From CAYQDB01 sp964416195 (GTDB lineage: Bacteria; Zixibacteria; MSB-5A5; GN15; FEB-12): a stretch of DNA of 64,000 bases. The notes under the pieces are model-generated. The model had not been told where the DNA came from, did no database searches, and saw only the letters and a list, made by a program, of their open reading frames with translations. Positions 8,584 through 17,933 of the stretch are shown here, piece after piece. The translations under genes and the position numbers were made by a program. Location: NCBI GenBank assembly GCA_964416195.1, contig CAYQDB010000001.1, positions 124,001 to 188,000 of the forward strand. Direction: 5' to 3'. Position 1 is the stretch's first letter. Each line of letters starts with the position of its first letter.

Positions 8584-9477
8584 ATGAATGAAGGGATTCC
8601 AAAAGCCACACACTCAGGGCCGCTTGAGATCGGCAATGCAGTCATTGATTGCTATGTCCTTGAGAAAGATGGAGAGGTTTTACGGATTCTGTCTACAAGG
8701 GGGATAATGAAGGCAATGGGTAGGCGCTGGAGAGGCAGAAAATATGCCGGTACCAAGATGCCTGTTTTCCTGGAAGCAAAGAACCTTATTCCATTCATTG
8801 ATAAAGACTTAGAGGCGGTACTAATACCCATTCGGTTTCGTACAGACAAAGGGATATTAAGTGAAGGCTATAAGGCTGAAATGCTGCCAAAAGTCTGTGA
8901 CGTCTTCCTTAAGGCTCGTGATGCAGAAGCGTTAGTACCAAGTCAAACAAAGACAATGATTCAATGCGACATACTTGTTCGTGGACTTGCAACAGTGGGT
9001 ATCATTGCGCTTGTTGATGAAGCTACGGGCTATGACATTGTACGTGATAGAATGGCTTTACAAGCTATTCTTGATAAATACGTGACAGATGAATGGGCTA
9101 AGTGGACTAAGACTTTTCCTGATGAGTTTTACAAAGAGCTTTTTCGCTTGAAAAATTTACCTTATCCCCCAATCGGCAAGAATAAACCCCAATATGTAGG
9201 CAAATGGACTAACGACATTGTATATTCTCGTTTGGTTCCAGGTGTATTAAGTGAGCTTAGGAGGAAAAATCCAGTTTTGCCAGCAGGTTATCGCAAAAGA
9301 AGATTCTTTCAGTATCTTACAAAGGACATTGGGCATCCCGCTCTTAAAGAACATCTAATGAAAGTTATCTTCTTGATGAAAGGATTTAATAAGTGGTCAG
9401 ATTTCAAACGTGCCCTTGAAAGAGCTGCACAGAAATATGGTGATACAATTCCGATGGAATTGGATGACAAAAGTTAG
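8584..9477 (+). CDS. P63C-domain protein, transposon cargo
   Basis: 297 residues, starting 3 bases after the transposase stop, with GGAGG in front of the ATG, so it is almost certainly co-translated with it. The C-terminal part (about residues 195-265, from YPPIGKNKPQYVGKWTNDIVY to HPALKEHLMKVIFLM) matches what I know of the P63C domain. The N-terminal part contains GPLEIGNAVIDCYVL and RGIMKAMGR, which recalls phage-associated P63C proteins. The molecular function of P63C is not established. It is not needed for transposition in ordinary IS1595 elements, so I treat it as cargo. Confidence 0.75.
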   Translation: MNEGIPKATHSGPLEIGNAVIDCYVLEKDGEVLRILSTRGIMKAMGRRWRGRKYAGTKMPVFLEAKNLIPFIDKDLEAVLIPIRFRTDKGILSEGYKAEMLPKVCDVFLKARDAEALVPSQTKTMIQCDILVRGLATVGIIALVDEATGYDIVRDRMALQAILDKYVTDEWAKWTKTFPDEFYKELFRLKNLPYPPIGKNKPQYVGKWTNDIVYSRLVPGVLSELRRKNPVLPAGYRKRRFFQYLTKDIGHPALKEHLMKVIFLMKGFNKWSDFKRALERAAQKYGDTIPMELDDKS

Positions 9478-9514
9478 TTAGATTTCTTGTCTCGATTCAG
9501 TGTTATAAGGAAGG

Positions 9515-9976
9515 TTAAGAAGGAAAAATGAGAGATTGTACTTTTGGAGAGATACGATCTGAATCTTTTACCAACGTACAAATTTGATTAAAAGTTTGTG
9601 GATTAAGATTGCCTTTATGTTCTATTTTGCGGACAAAGGGTAGAGCCACGTATGCTCGTTTGAGTTCGTCAAATGGCTTTGTATGAATGTTAGTAACGTC
9701 TACTAAGGTATCTTCTATAAAACATTCTTCACAGCCTTTTGTGATAAGAAAACAATCGGCGTGAATCAAGACATTACTCTCGATCTTATGTGTCTGTGAG
9801 GTTGGTAAAAGAAAATACGAATTATTATCAGTTGACTTCGGATTTAGAACTATTAAGTATTTGTCACGCTCTTCTCCGGTTGCGAAGAAAAAGAATTTTT
9901 TGTAACGCCAAACCGAACCAGCTACAAAGTGATTATCAAAGACTTGACCCAGAGCATTAGTAGGCAAATCTATCAC
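9515..9976 (-). CDS. Putative toxin of a Panacea-type toxin-antitoxin pair
   Basis: 153 residues from a GTG start that overlaps the stop of the Panacea gene (GTGA at 9976-9973), a sign of translational coupling. The sequence is mainly predicted beta with VWRYKKFFFFATGEERDKYLIVLN near the N-terminus, reminiscent of an SH3-like barrel of the PemK/MazF sort, but the resemblance is too weak to assign. The toxin role is inferred from position: Panacea antitoxins are encoded next to many unrelated toxins, usually antitoxin first, as here. It could instead be an accessory gene of unknown role. Confidence 0.5.
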   Translation of the reverse strand: MIDLPTNALGQVFDNHFVAGSVWRYKKFFFFATGEERDKYLIVLNPKSTDNNSYFLLPTSQTHKIESNVLIHADCFLITKGCEECFIEDTLVDVTNIHTKPFDELKRAYVALPFVRKIEHKGNLNPQTFNQICTLVKDSDRISPKVQSLIFPS

Positions 9977-10569
9977 GCAGTTAGGCCGTTGACGAAATCA
10001 CGATCTTCCTGTTCAAACTCCATTCTTTCGAGAGCATCCTGTCGTGCTTCTGGATCACCTTCAAAAAAGAGGTGAAAATTGATTTCTTTTCTAAATCCAG
10101 TCTGCTTGTGTGTTGCATCTTCATGTGATTTGTCCATCAAAGCCACTGAGGACAATTGACCATGTGTATTTATGACAGAGCTAATACTTTCTAATTCAGT
10201 TTTGGAGAAAAACCCCATATCCGGTTCCTTTTTAGCGTGATATGTAGGATAGGTTTTAGTTTCATCAATCTCCAAATGCCCAATTAGTCGCTTTTTATCG
10301 GGTAATTGGTTAATGTCTACAGGGGCATCATTTTTCAATCCTTTTAGCAATTCGTAAGATCGTGTAGGAACTGGCCCATAATCAAGATTATAATAAGAAT
10401 CGCCTGTGATAAGTCGGCCATGTCTGATTAGATGATGTTTGTCAATGAAATAAAGAAGTTTTACGGCCTTTAAGACATCAAAATCAGATACCTTACGAGA
10501 AAGATATGCTATTAGATGCAAAAACTTATCGAAGTCGAATGTGAATTCAATAGGCCTATGAATACTCAT
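9973..10569 (-). CDS. Panacea-domain (DUF4065/SocA-like) antitoxin
   Basis: 198 residues. The N-terminal 110 residues fit the Panacea domain: LLYFIDKHHLIRHGRLITGDSYYNLDYGPVP (about residues 39-70) has the family's tyrosine-rich YF.D..H....G..I.GD.Y....YGPV pattern. Panacea proteins serve as antitoxins that neutralise diverse toxins and also occur in SocA-like adaptors. A near-ideal AAGGAGG stands before the ATG and a promoter lies at 10647-10674. The pair is convergent to the transposase and P63C genes. Confidence 0.8.
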   Translation of the reverse strand: MSIHRPIEFTFDFDKFLHLIAYLSRKVSDFDVLKAVKLLYFIDKHHLIRHGRLITGDSYYNLDYGPVPTRSYELLKGLKNDAPVDINQLPDKKRLIGHLEIDETKTYPTYHAKKEPDMGFFSKTELESISSVINTHGQLSSVALMDKSHEDATHKQTGFRKEINFHLFFEGDPEARQDALERMEFEQEDRDFVNGLTA

Positions 10570-10646
10570 TGTTTGTCCTCCTTAACAAAGAGTATCTTAT
10601 TGTTCACGTTTGATTTAATCGACTTCTACCTATCCTTACTTAAAAT

Positions 10647-10674
10647 AATATAATGACCAAAAGAAAATTGTCAA
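10647..10674 (-). promoter_or_regulatory. Promoter of the Panacea operon
   Basis: Minus strand: TTGACA (10674-10669), a 16-base spacer, and TATATT (10652-10647), about 80 bases before the ATG at 10569. The boxes and spacing are identical to the transposase promoter of the same element. Confidence 0.6.
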
Positions 10675-10726
10675 TTACTTTTATTAACGACAAAATAGGC
10701 ACAAATGTTCACCCCCTTCTATCCCA

Positions 10727-10751
10727 CTACCGTATAGTGGGACATTCCGAA
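10727..10751 (-). repeat. Right terminal inverted repeat of transposon A
   Basis: The inverted partner of 7627-7651 (22 of 25 identical). It contains an extra small palindrome, CCCACTA/TAGTGGG around CCGTA. Confidence 0.85.
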
Positions 10752-10833
10752 CAAGTTTGATGGTGCCACCCTCCGGTTTTCTCACATGACGTGTAAGAAA
10801 ATCAATGAACAGGGAGGATGGCAAGTGGAAAGA

Positions 10834-12024
10834 CTAATAGTCTGTGCGAAGGAAAGCCTGATAATTACGTTCTATTTCAGCAAAGTTATCTGACCCGAAT
10901 TTCTCAAGGAAGGCATCGGCCAGAATAAGGGCAGCTACGTTCTCACAGACAACAGCCAGGGCCGGTACAACACAGGTGTCCGCCCGTTCGACCATTGCCA
11001 CAGCAGGTTTCTTGGTTTTGACATCAACTGTCCTCAAAGGCTTGTTCAGAGTCGAAATCGGTTTGGCGGCAACCCGGATGATAATATCTTCACCATTGGT
11101 AATGCCCCCCTCTATGCCGCCGGCGTTATTTGTCTTGCGGTAGAACTTCTTTTTTACCGGATTACCGTCGGCATCAAAGAAAATCTCGTCATGAACCTCC
11201 GACCCTCTCATTCCTGAGGCCTGAAACCCGAGGCCGAATTCAACTCCCTTAACTGAATGGATCGCCATCATGGCCCCGGCAAGCTTTCCGTCGAGACGGT
11301 GATACCATTGCGAAAAGCCCCCCAACCCGACCGGAAGGCCATGTGCCATTACTTCCACCACACCTCCGAGAGAATCCTGCTGCTCCTCAGCAGACCTGAT
11401 TGCTTCAATCATTCTTCGTGTTGTTTCCCGATCGATGCAGCGAACCTCGGACTCCTCGCTGAGATGGGCTATTTTTACCGGATCGGTGCGTTCATACTCC
11501 GGTGATAGCTCTACCGGTCCAATCCGGACAACATGCGAAACGAGCACGACATTGAAATACTCCAAAAGCTGCCGAGCCAGAGCACCCAGAGCCACGCGTG
11601 CCGCTGTCTCGCGGGCTGAGGCCCGCTCCAGCACATTGCGTATATCATGATGGTCATATTTGATGGCTCCTGCCAGGTCGGCATGCCCCGGTCTGGGACA
11701 GCTTGCCTCAGGAGGCAGCTTCTTGGGATCGATGGGATTGATAGGACGGAGGAGGTGCATATTATCGGCCCAGTTTTCCCAGTCTGCGTTGCGCACTACA
11801 AATGTGATCGGTCCGCCCATAGTGCGACCACCCCGAAGTCCGGAAACCACCTCAACCTCATCTTTCTCCATTTTCATTCGTGCCCCGCGGCCGAAACCTC
11901 TTTGGCGGCGGGTTAGTTGGTAGTTGATTCGCTCGATATCCGCGGGAAAACCGGCGGGGAAACCGTCTATAACAGCGGTAAGCTGGGGACCGTGGGATTC
12001 GCCCGACGTCAGGTATGTCAACAT
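10834..12024 (-). CDS. aroC: Chorismate synthase
   Basis: 396 residues from the ATG at 12024, chosen because chorismate synthases begin with the block seen here, MLTYLTSGESHGPQL. A TTG at 12060 overlapping the upstream stop would add 12 residues and cannot be excluded. Further family blocks: SCPRPGHADLAGAIKY, RASARETAARVA, and TNNAGGIEGGITNGEDI near the C-terminus. The enzyme uses reduced FMN to convert EPSP to chorismate, the last common step of aromatic biosynthesis. It is the last gene of the leftward run that starts with miaB. Confidence 0.95.
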   Translation of the reverse strand: MLTYLTSGESHGPQLTAVIDGFPAGFPADIERINYQLTRRQRGFGRGARMKMEKDEVEVVSGLRGGRTMGGPITFVVRNADWENWADNMHLLRPINPIDPKKLPPEASCPRPGHADLAGAIKYDHHDIRNVLERASARETAARVALGALARQLLEYFNVVLVSHVVRIGPVELSPEYERTDPVKIAHLSEESEVRCIDRETTRRMIEAIRSAEEQQDSLGGVVEVMAHGLPVGLGGFSQWYHRLDGKLAGAMMAIHSVKGVEFGLGFQASGMRGSEVHDEIFFDADGNPVKKKFYRKTNNAGGIEGGITNGEDIIIRVAAKPISTLNKPLRTVDVKTKKPAVAMVERADTCVVPALAVVCENVAALILADAFLEKFGSDNFAEIERNYQAFLRTDY

Positions 12025-12056
12025 GAAGATCAAGTTAGGGAAAACGCCGACCGCCG

Positions 12057-13397
12057 TCAACTGCTGGTAACTGATTCCGGCGGAGCGTTGGATGGCAGCG
12101 ATGCCGCGGGAGCTTCCTGGGATATTCTGTCCATGCGTTTTTCGATCCGGTCATCAATGTTCAGCGCTTGTGACATGCTGTTGAATCTTGCGTGATCGAC
12201 AGGAGATATCTCCTTCATTTCCTCGATAACGGCAACGATCTTCTGAACCGATCTGTCTATCATGTCCAGGTTGGCCGGCATTTGCTCAAGCAGCTTTTCG
12301 ATCTCCTCTTTGTCGACCAGCATGCGCATGATCTGGGAACGTCCATAAATTGCCATGACGGTATTGTTCAGATAGTGCGAAAGAGTAGCCATGGCGACGT
12401 TTCTTGATTCCATAGCTCCTTTGGCTCGTTCTTCCTTCAGAAGCTTCCCGGTTAGTTCCTGACGTTCCTTGAGCAGAAGCTCGATGGTCAGGTAGGATTT
12501 CCAGATTTCCTGGTTCGCCTTCATGAGCATTTCTTCAGTGTCACCAACATCGAGCCCGAGGTACTCGGCAATGTCGATTGTTCCTGATAGAATAGAGCAG
12601 GAGATACCGTCGATCTGCTCTTTGGACATCGACAACAGGGATCTCAATTTGTTAATGTTCATCAGGCGCAGCTTCAAGTCCATCTCATATCCGGAGAAGT
12701 GATCGTGTGTCAGGAGGATGGCAAGTCGGACTATGTTCTGGAGAACATCATCCTGGTCGATATCTGTCAATCGATGGTGTTCTGCTATCGGGTTGATAAC
12801 ATAGTCGGGAAGATGCCAGGCTTCGGCCAGATGGCGGCCAACTTCACAATGGTCGATGCCAAAGACTTTCGTCTCCGCCTCTGTGAGCGTCCTGGCTTTG
12901 ACATGCTTATCTATAATCCGGCGGTATTCGTTGGGATAATGGTGCAGGAAGAATAGGATCCCCATGTCATGCAAAAGGCCTGCTATGAATGCCTCCTCGG
13001 CAGATCTGAAGTTGATTACCCTGGCTATCTTTTGCGAAGCTGAAGCGATTGACAAGACATAGGTGAAGAGGGCTTTTGAATCAACCCCTGATCTTTTGGT
13101 GATCTTCTCGGGCTGGAAAATCGATGACGACAGAGCCAGACATTTCACTGTCGTAGCCCCAAGTACATTGACCGCCTGGTTTACGGTAGTGATGTCTGTC
13201 AGACGGTGATAAAACGAGGAGTTAGCCATCCGCAGGATCCTGCCGGTCAGGGAAGGGTCTTTCAGGATCACCTTGGCAAGAGAGTCGGACGAGAAGTTAT
13301 CTTTGCCGACCTCCTTAAGGACCTCGGATAGGACTTGCGGCAGGGAGAGGAGGTTGTCGTTGTTTCGGATCAGGTTGACTATAGTGATCTTATCCAT
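12057..13397 (-). CDS. HDOD-domain signalling protein with kinase-like H-box
   Basis: About 446 residues from the ATG at 13397; a TTG at 13409 is an alternative start. The HDOD domain spans about residues 10-215 (LLSLPQVLSEVLKEV, then DPSLTGRILRMANSSFY). Such domains are degenerate HD phosphohydrolases used in signalling. A linker and coiled coil then lead to ATLSHYLNNTVMAIYGRSQI (about residues 337-356), which resembles the dimerisation/H-box of histidine kinases with H341 in place. No ATPase domain follows before the stop. It may act with the GAF/receiver protein encoded just upstream. Confidence 0.8.
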   Translation of the reverse strand: MDKITIVNLIRNNDNLLSLPQVLSEVLKEVGKDNFSSDSLAKVILKDPSLTGRILRMANSSFYHRLTDITTVNQAVNVLGATTVKCLALSSSIFQPEKITKRSGVDSKALFTYVLSIASASQKIARVINFRSAEEAFIAGLLHDMGILFFLHHYPNEYRRIIDKHVKARTLTEAETKVFGIDHCEVGRHLAEAWHLPDYVINPIAEHHRLTDIDQDDVLQNIVRLAILLTHDHFSGYEMDLKLRLMNINKLRSLLSMSKEQIDGISCSILSGTIDIAEYLGLDVGDTEEMLMKANQEIWKSYLTIELLLKERQELTGKLLKEERAKGAMESRNVAMATLSHYLNNTVMAIYGRSQIMRMLVDKEEIEKLLEQMPANLDMIDRSVQKIVAVIEEMKEISPVDHARFNSMSQALNIDDRIEKRMDRISQEAPAASLPSNAPPESVTSS

Positions 13398-13488
13398 GGG
13401 TGCACGCAACTTAGTGTTTTATTATGATTATCGGACACGTGGGGTAACGGTTAACCGCTTTGACAAAGAAAGCTCTGGCGCAGAGTAG

Positions 13489-16431
13489 TCACGACAATGG
13501 CTGAGATGAGATCACCGATTGGATAATCTCGGTAAGCTGTTCGATTCGGAACGGCTTGTAGAGTATGTCTGTTATGCCCGAGGCTCCCAGTTCCGCCCGA
13601 GAGACATTGGCTTCCCAGCCGGTTACCAGAATAATCGGGGTTTGCGGATGAACTTGTTGTATCCGCCGAGCCACCTCAAGACCCGACATGCCGGGCATAG
13701 CAAGGTCTGTGAGAACAAGGTCGAAAGCAGTGGCGCTGGCCAGCCTGACTCCTTCTTCGGCCGACGAGGCAGTAACGGAGTCATAGCCCAGGGAACGGCA
13801 CATCGCTGAAATCAAGTCAAGAATTACCGGCTGGTCGTCAATGGCCAGTACCTTGCCCTTAGGCGGAGATGTTGTATCGAGTGCGTAGGTGTCTCGCTTG
13901 AGAGGAAATTTGAACGAGAGATAGGATGGGACCTGCCCAAAGCGGTCAAAAGAATACGAGCAGTCTCTGTCCACTACATGCTGCAAAAAGGTATCGGTCG
14001 GGCGGTAGCGCAAGACCTCGGACGCCGACTGATAATCGCCGAACCCCGCGACCGATTCCACCGAAGGGAGGTTCTTATGATGGCGCGAGATATCCAGATA
14101 CACATGACGCGCTCGTTTGTAGGTGGCGATGGTGATGATATCTTCGTCCCTGACCAGAGAGGCAAAGCGACTGAGCGCTTCCTCGGCCAGATTGCGTATT
14201 GTCTCGTTGGCTAACTCAACAGTTTCGACGGGAGTGAGGGAGACGTTGACCTCTCTTGGCCTCCCGCCCAACATGTACAGATTTTCAGACACGTGGCAGG
14301 CCTTCAGGAGCGCCACCACTACGTCGTTGACACTTCCCGAATCTGCTAAACCACTGGCGGCACGGGGTTTGGTTCTGGGTTTCATCTGTCCCAGTGAGTG
14401 TCTCAGGAATCCTGCGGCCTGTTCGGCCTCGCTGATTATGCGTTCAAAGTGAGTTCGTATTCCTTCGGGCAAATCCGCTCCGGTTGATGCTAGCTCAGCG
14501 CTGCCAATAACCGCTGAAAGATGATTGTTCAGTCTGTTTATCGCTTCGTCCAGGTTATCTGGCATGGGCATGCTCGGCCCGGTAGTTTCCTGTCCCCGAC
14601 GGAGCAACTCGCGAACGGTTAGTCGAGTTGAATACAGCCCAACCGTCAGCGTAATCAGCCGTTCCCATTCTCCTCTTTCATTTTCAGAAACATCGAACAG
14701 GAAAATCGCCGTTACAGCAGCGATCTCACCCATATCAGCTATGGGGCAGATGGCCATAAAGGCTGGTGACTGCCTTCCTTCAAACAACTTGTAGAGTGTT
14801 TTGCGGTTGGATGCTTGATAGGTTTCCAGCCGTTCGCTGACCTTGCTTCGGCCAAAAGTGAAGATCGGCTCGAAGCCCGCTGTCACTTGCCCGATATCTC
14901 CCTCGCCGGGCTGGACGGTGAGACTCGTCAGCTCATCCAGTTCCGTGGGAAAACCGGCCCGAGCTTTGAAGGAACCGTCAGGTTCCCGGACAAAAACAAC
15001 CGCCGCCGACTGTGACGGAAGAACGTCAGACAGATGGCGAACAAAGAAACTCCAATCTTCTTTACCCGGCGGGGTATCATCGAACCTTAGCAATTGAAGA
15101 ATCTTCTGGAATCCCTTTCTCCGAGTGATATCGAGCCGGTGAGAGTCAATCTGTTCGAGCACAATAGCCGCCAGCCGAGCGAAAATCTCGGTATTCTTCA
15201 GCTCTGCATCGGTTACCTGGAACGAGCCGGATTCCTTACGAAGTAACAAGGCGTCGCCTCTCCTATCGTTGTCCAAGGGGAATATCAGGGAGGAAAAAGC
15301 AATGTATGAACGCCCCTCGTCTGTCACCGCTTCCTGATTGACTATGAGCGGCTTCTGACGTCCCAGCGCATCCACAAGCGCTGTCTTGTAATTCTCCGAC
15401 ATCCGCTCGAGAGGCTCGCTGCCGCCGTAGAGGTGCAAGGTACTATTCACCAGGCCATAGAGGTGTACCGAATCACTTGACGCCAGGCCTGCGAGGTTTC
15501 GGCAGAAAGCAGTCACAGGTTCGTGGGACGAAAGGGCATTGGCAGCCGAGAGGAGCCGGGAAGTCAAGTCCATATGTGTGCTTTGGTGTTTTTCAATGTC
15601 ATTTCTTGCCAGAGATAACTGTCGCGACAGCCGGGCTGACTTAATCTTCTCCGCCAGCCACTCTGCCACCGGTGACAAGTACCGTATTTCCGCATTGCCG
15701 AAAAACTGCATCTGCTCAGTGAACAGAATGATCCCGCCAATCTTTTCAGTTCCGGAGATGAGGGGCAACACCAGGCATGAGTTAAATCGAGACTTGGTCG
15801 TGGTGCCGGTCCGGTCGACAAACTCGAATCCCCCCGCAACGAGGGGATCGCCAAGGTCAACTGCCTGGCTCACGATATTGCGTTCCAGTGGATAGTATTC
15901 GAGGGAGGCTGTCTCTTGCTTGGTTAGACCGACCGAGCTGCCCAGGACAAACTGGCGGCGGCTGCGGTTGAGAAGGAACACGGCGCCGGCGCACTCCGGC
16001 AAGTGCGCTACTATTTCCTTTATTGAGATGTTCAACAGTTCGAGCAATTGGTACGGGTCCCTGGCATCACGCTGCAGATCATCCAGGATAGACAGCTTCT
16101 GCTCCCGGTTTTCAATCTCCTCTTTCCTTGTGTGCCAGGAGTCAGCATAGAGAGATATACCAACCACCGTTAGAACCAATCCAAGCAGGAACAGCGCGAA
16201 CTGCACCAGGTCAAGGTAAGGATATGCCGCTGCAATGAACCAATCGGAGTAGCTGCTGGCCCCCTTTATGGTTTGCCAAGCAGCTACCAGGACAAGCAAC
16301 ACTCCGCCAAGCAGCAAAGGAATCTTTCCCCATACTTCCTTACTTGAAAACAACCGCAGGCGGAAAAGCATGAAGACGACTGATATCAGAACAACAACTG
16401 GTAGCAGATAACCAAGGACCAGTTCAAGCAT
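13489..16431 (-). CDS. Membrane GAF-repeat protein with degenerate kinase core and receiver domain
   Basis: 980 residues. Three hydrophobic segments (about residues 5-25, 38-55, 75-98) precede a coiled coil and three GAF-like domains (about 125-270, 290-430, 440-610). Residues about 640-700 resemble a histidine-kinase dimerisation helix, but the usual HDFNN-type motif reads NRLNN, so the phospho-accepting His is missing, and the following ATPase-like region lacks clear G boxes. A normal receiver domain closes the protein (about 855-975; DDQP, the phospho-Asp in LVLTDLAMPG, YKPF). The start ATG overlaps the miaB stop (ATGA), so the two are translationally coupled. Confidence 0.85.
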   Translation of the reverse strand: MLELVLGYLLPVVVLISVVFMLFRLRLFSSKEVWGKIPLLLGGVLLVLVAAWQTIKGASSYSDWFIAAAYPYLDLVQFALFLLGLVLTVVGISLYADSWHTRKEEIENREQKLSILDDLQRDARDPYQLLELLNISIKEIVAHLPECAGAVFLLNRSRRQFVLGSSVGLTKQETASLEYYPLERNIVSQAVDLGDPLVAGGFEFVDRTGTTTKSRFNSCLVLPLISGTEKIGGIILFTEQMQFFGNAEIRYLSPVAEWLAEKIKSARLSRQLSLARNDIEKHQSTHMDLTSRLLSAANALSSHEPVTAFCRNLAGLASSDSVHLYGLVNSTLHLYGGSEPLERMSENYKTALVDALGRQKPLIVNQEAVTDEGRSYIAFSSLIFPLDNDRRGDALLLRKESGSFQVTDAELKNTEIFARLAAIVLEQIDSHRLDITRRKGFQKILQLLRFDDTPPGKEDWSFFVRHLSDVLPSQSAAVVFVREPDGSFKARAGFPTELDELTSLTVQPGEGDIGQVTAGFEPIFTFGRSKVSERLETYQASNRKTLYKLFEGRQSPAFMAICPIADMGEIAAVTAIFLFDVSENERGEWERLITLTVGLYSTRLTVRELLRRGQETTGPSMPMPDNLDEAINRLNNHLSAVIGSAELASTGADLPEGIRTHFERIISEAEQAAGFLRHSLGQMKPRTKPRAASGLADSGSVNDVVVALLKACHVSENLYMLGGRPREVNVSLTPVETVELANETIRNLAEEALSRFASLVRDEDIITIATYKRARHVYLDISRHHKNLPSVESVAGFGDYQSASEVLRYRPTDTFLQHVVDRDCSYSFDRFGQVPSYLSFKFPLKRDTYALDTTSPPKGKVLAIDDQPVILDLISAMCRSLGYDSVTASSAEEGVRLASATAFDLVLTDLAMPGMSGLEVARRIQQVHPQTPIILVTGWEANVSRAELGASGITDILYKPFRIEQLTEIIQSVISSQPLS

Positions 16432-17750
16432 CAGTTCGTCTCCTCAACCACTCCATGGAGGGTAAATGCATCAGCCTCGGTAATGCGGATAGGGGCGACC
16501 ATACCGGGCGAGCTCCCGTCTGCCTTGAACAGCACTGTCTTGTTCCCTTCAGTTCGGGCTCGCAAGTAATCCTGGCTGCGCCGGGAGGAGCCTTCGATTA
16601 GGCTGTGCCTGATCTGGTACAACTCGCGTTGATTGCGTTCATGGCCGATCTGCTGTTGAAGTTGTATCAGCTTGTTGAGCCTTCGAATCTTCTCGGCTTC
16701 CGGAACATCATCTTCATACCCGGCTGCTGCCGTACCGGGACGAACCGAGTAGCGAAACATGAAGGCCGCGTCATATTGGATCTGCCTGACGACCTTGAGT
16801 GTCTGCTCGTACTCTTGTTCTGTTTCTGTTGGGAAGCCGACAATCAGGTCGGTAGTGATCGATACGTAGTCGAGCTTTTTACGGATGTATTCAACGATTT
16901 TCAGGTAGTGCTCAACCGTGTAGAAACGACCCATCTTCTCAAGGATACGGTCAGAACCGGACTGCAACGGCAGATGGATATGCGGCATCATCTTCGGCTC
17001 ATCGGCCATGACATCTACGAGCCTGTTGGAGAAATCCTTGGGATGGGAAGTAATGAACCGAATCCGCTGAACGTCTGTCTCACGGGCGACCCGCTGGACA
17101 AGCCGGGGGAAGTCGGTGTCATGATACTTGTAGCTGTTTACATTCTGGCCGAGAAGGGTAATTTCAATCACTCCTTCGTCGACCAGTTTCTTGACCGAAT
17201 CAACAATTTGATCAGCCGTGTGCGCCCGTTCCTTCCCTCTTACGTAGGGGACAATACAGTAGGTGCAGTAGTTATTGCAACCGCGGGAAATAGTGACAAA
17301 CGCGGAATAGGTGGTTTCCATGGTGGGTACAATAGAGTCCATGTTCTCATGGCCGAACGCCGTTCTAACTGAGGATGTCCCTTCCGTCCCTTTCAGAATA
17401 TCTGGAAGCTCAAAAAGGCGGTCGGTGCCCAGCACATAATCGACGTATGGGACCTTCTCAATCAGTTCATCCCCCAGCCTCTGGGCCATACATCCCACCA
17501 CAGCTACTTTGAGGTAGGGTTTCTTTTGTTTGTAATGGTAGATTTCTCCCAGTCGGCCCAGTGCCCTCTGTTCTGCCTTTTCCCGAACCGAGCAGGTATT
17601 CAGAATAATCAGGTCTGCCCCTGACTCACTGGCGACTCGCTGATATCCTTTGGCAACCAGGCCGGCAGCCAGAATCGACGAGTCGGCCAGATTCATCTGG
17701 CAGCCATAGGTTGTTATGTGGAAGGTCTTTACTTGTCTCTCTTGCGCCAT
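16431..17750 (-). CDS. miaB: tRNA-2-methylthio-N6-dimethylallyladenosine synthase
   Basis: 439 residues. It has the UPF0004 N-terminal domain with TYGCQMNLADS, the radical-SAM cluster motif RGCNNYCTYCIVPYVRG (about residues 157-173), and a C-terminal TRAM region ending with ITEADAFTLHGVV. These three domains in this order define methylthiotransferases. The dimethylallyl-specific MiaB type is the best fit over RimO or MtaB because of the QMN block and full-length N-terminus. The enzyme adds a methylthio group to i6A37 of tRNA using two iron-sulfur clusters and SAM. First gene of a leftward run to aroC. Confidence 0.93.
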   Translation of the reverse strand: MAQERQVKTFHITTYGCQMNLADSSILAAGLVAKGYQRVASESGADLIILNTCSVREKAEQRALGRLGEIYHYKQKKPYLKVAVVGCMAQRLGDELIEKVPYVDYVLGTDRLFELPDILKGTEGTSSVRTAFGHENMDSIVPTMETTYSAFVTISRGCNNYCTYCIVPYVRGKERAHTADQIVDSVKKLVDEGVIEITLLGQNVNSYKYHDTDFPRLVQRVARETDVQRIRFITSHPKDFSNRLVDVMADEPKMMPHIHLPLQSGSDRILEKMGRFYTVEHYLKIVEYIRKKLDYVSITTDLIVGFPTETEQEYEQTLKVVRQIQYDAAFMFRYSVRPGTAAAGYEDDVPEAEKIRRLNKLIQLQQQIGHERNQRELYQIRHSLIEGSSRRSQDYLRARTEGNKTVLFKADGSSPGMVAPIRITEADAFTLHGVVEETN

Positions 17751-17933
17751 GCTAACACCATTTTTGGCAGGTAGGAACCGTTTTCCTGCTCAGGCTATTG
17801 AATAATACTGTTTGTGGTATGAAATGCAACAAAAAAGCTTTAAGATGTCGGGCAGACAACCATGGTTTGCAGATTATATGATAGTGTTGTTATCATCGGC
17901 ATCTCCCTGTTCCTGACAGACAGGGTTGCTGGT

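Larger units (their letters stand above)
7629..10749 (+). mobile_element. Transposon A: IS1595-family element with P63C and Panacea TA cargo
   Basis: About 3.1 kb bounded by 25-bp imperfect inverted repeats (7627-7651 and 10727-10751). It contains a transposase (7723-8580), a P63C-domain gene 3 bases behind it, and a convergent two-gene Panacea module (9515-10569). The outer bases follow transposon B, whose ends are fixed by its target duplication (CGGAAT...). Here the 8 bases outside each end (AATTCATT and AACAAGTT) do not match, so no target-site duplication remains. It lies between pepA and aroC. Confidence 0.85.
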
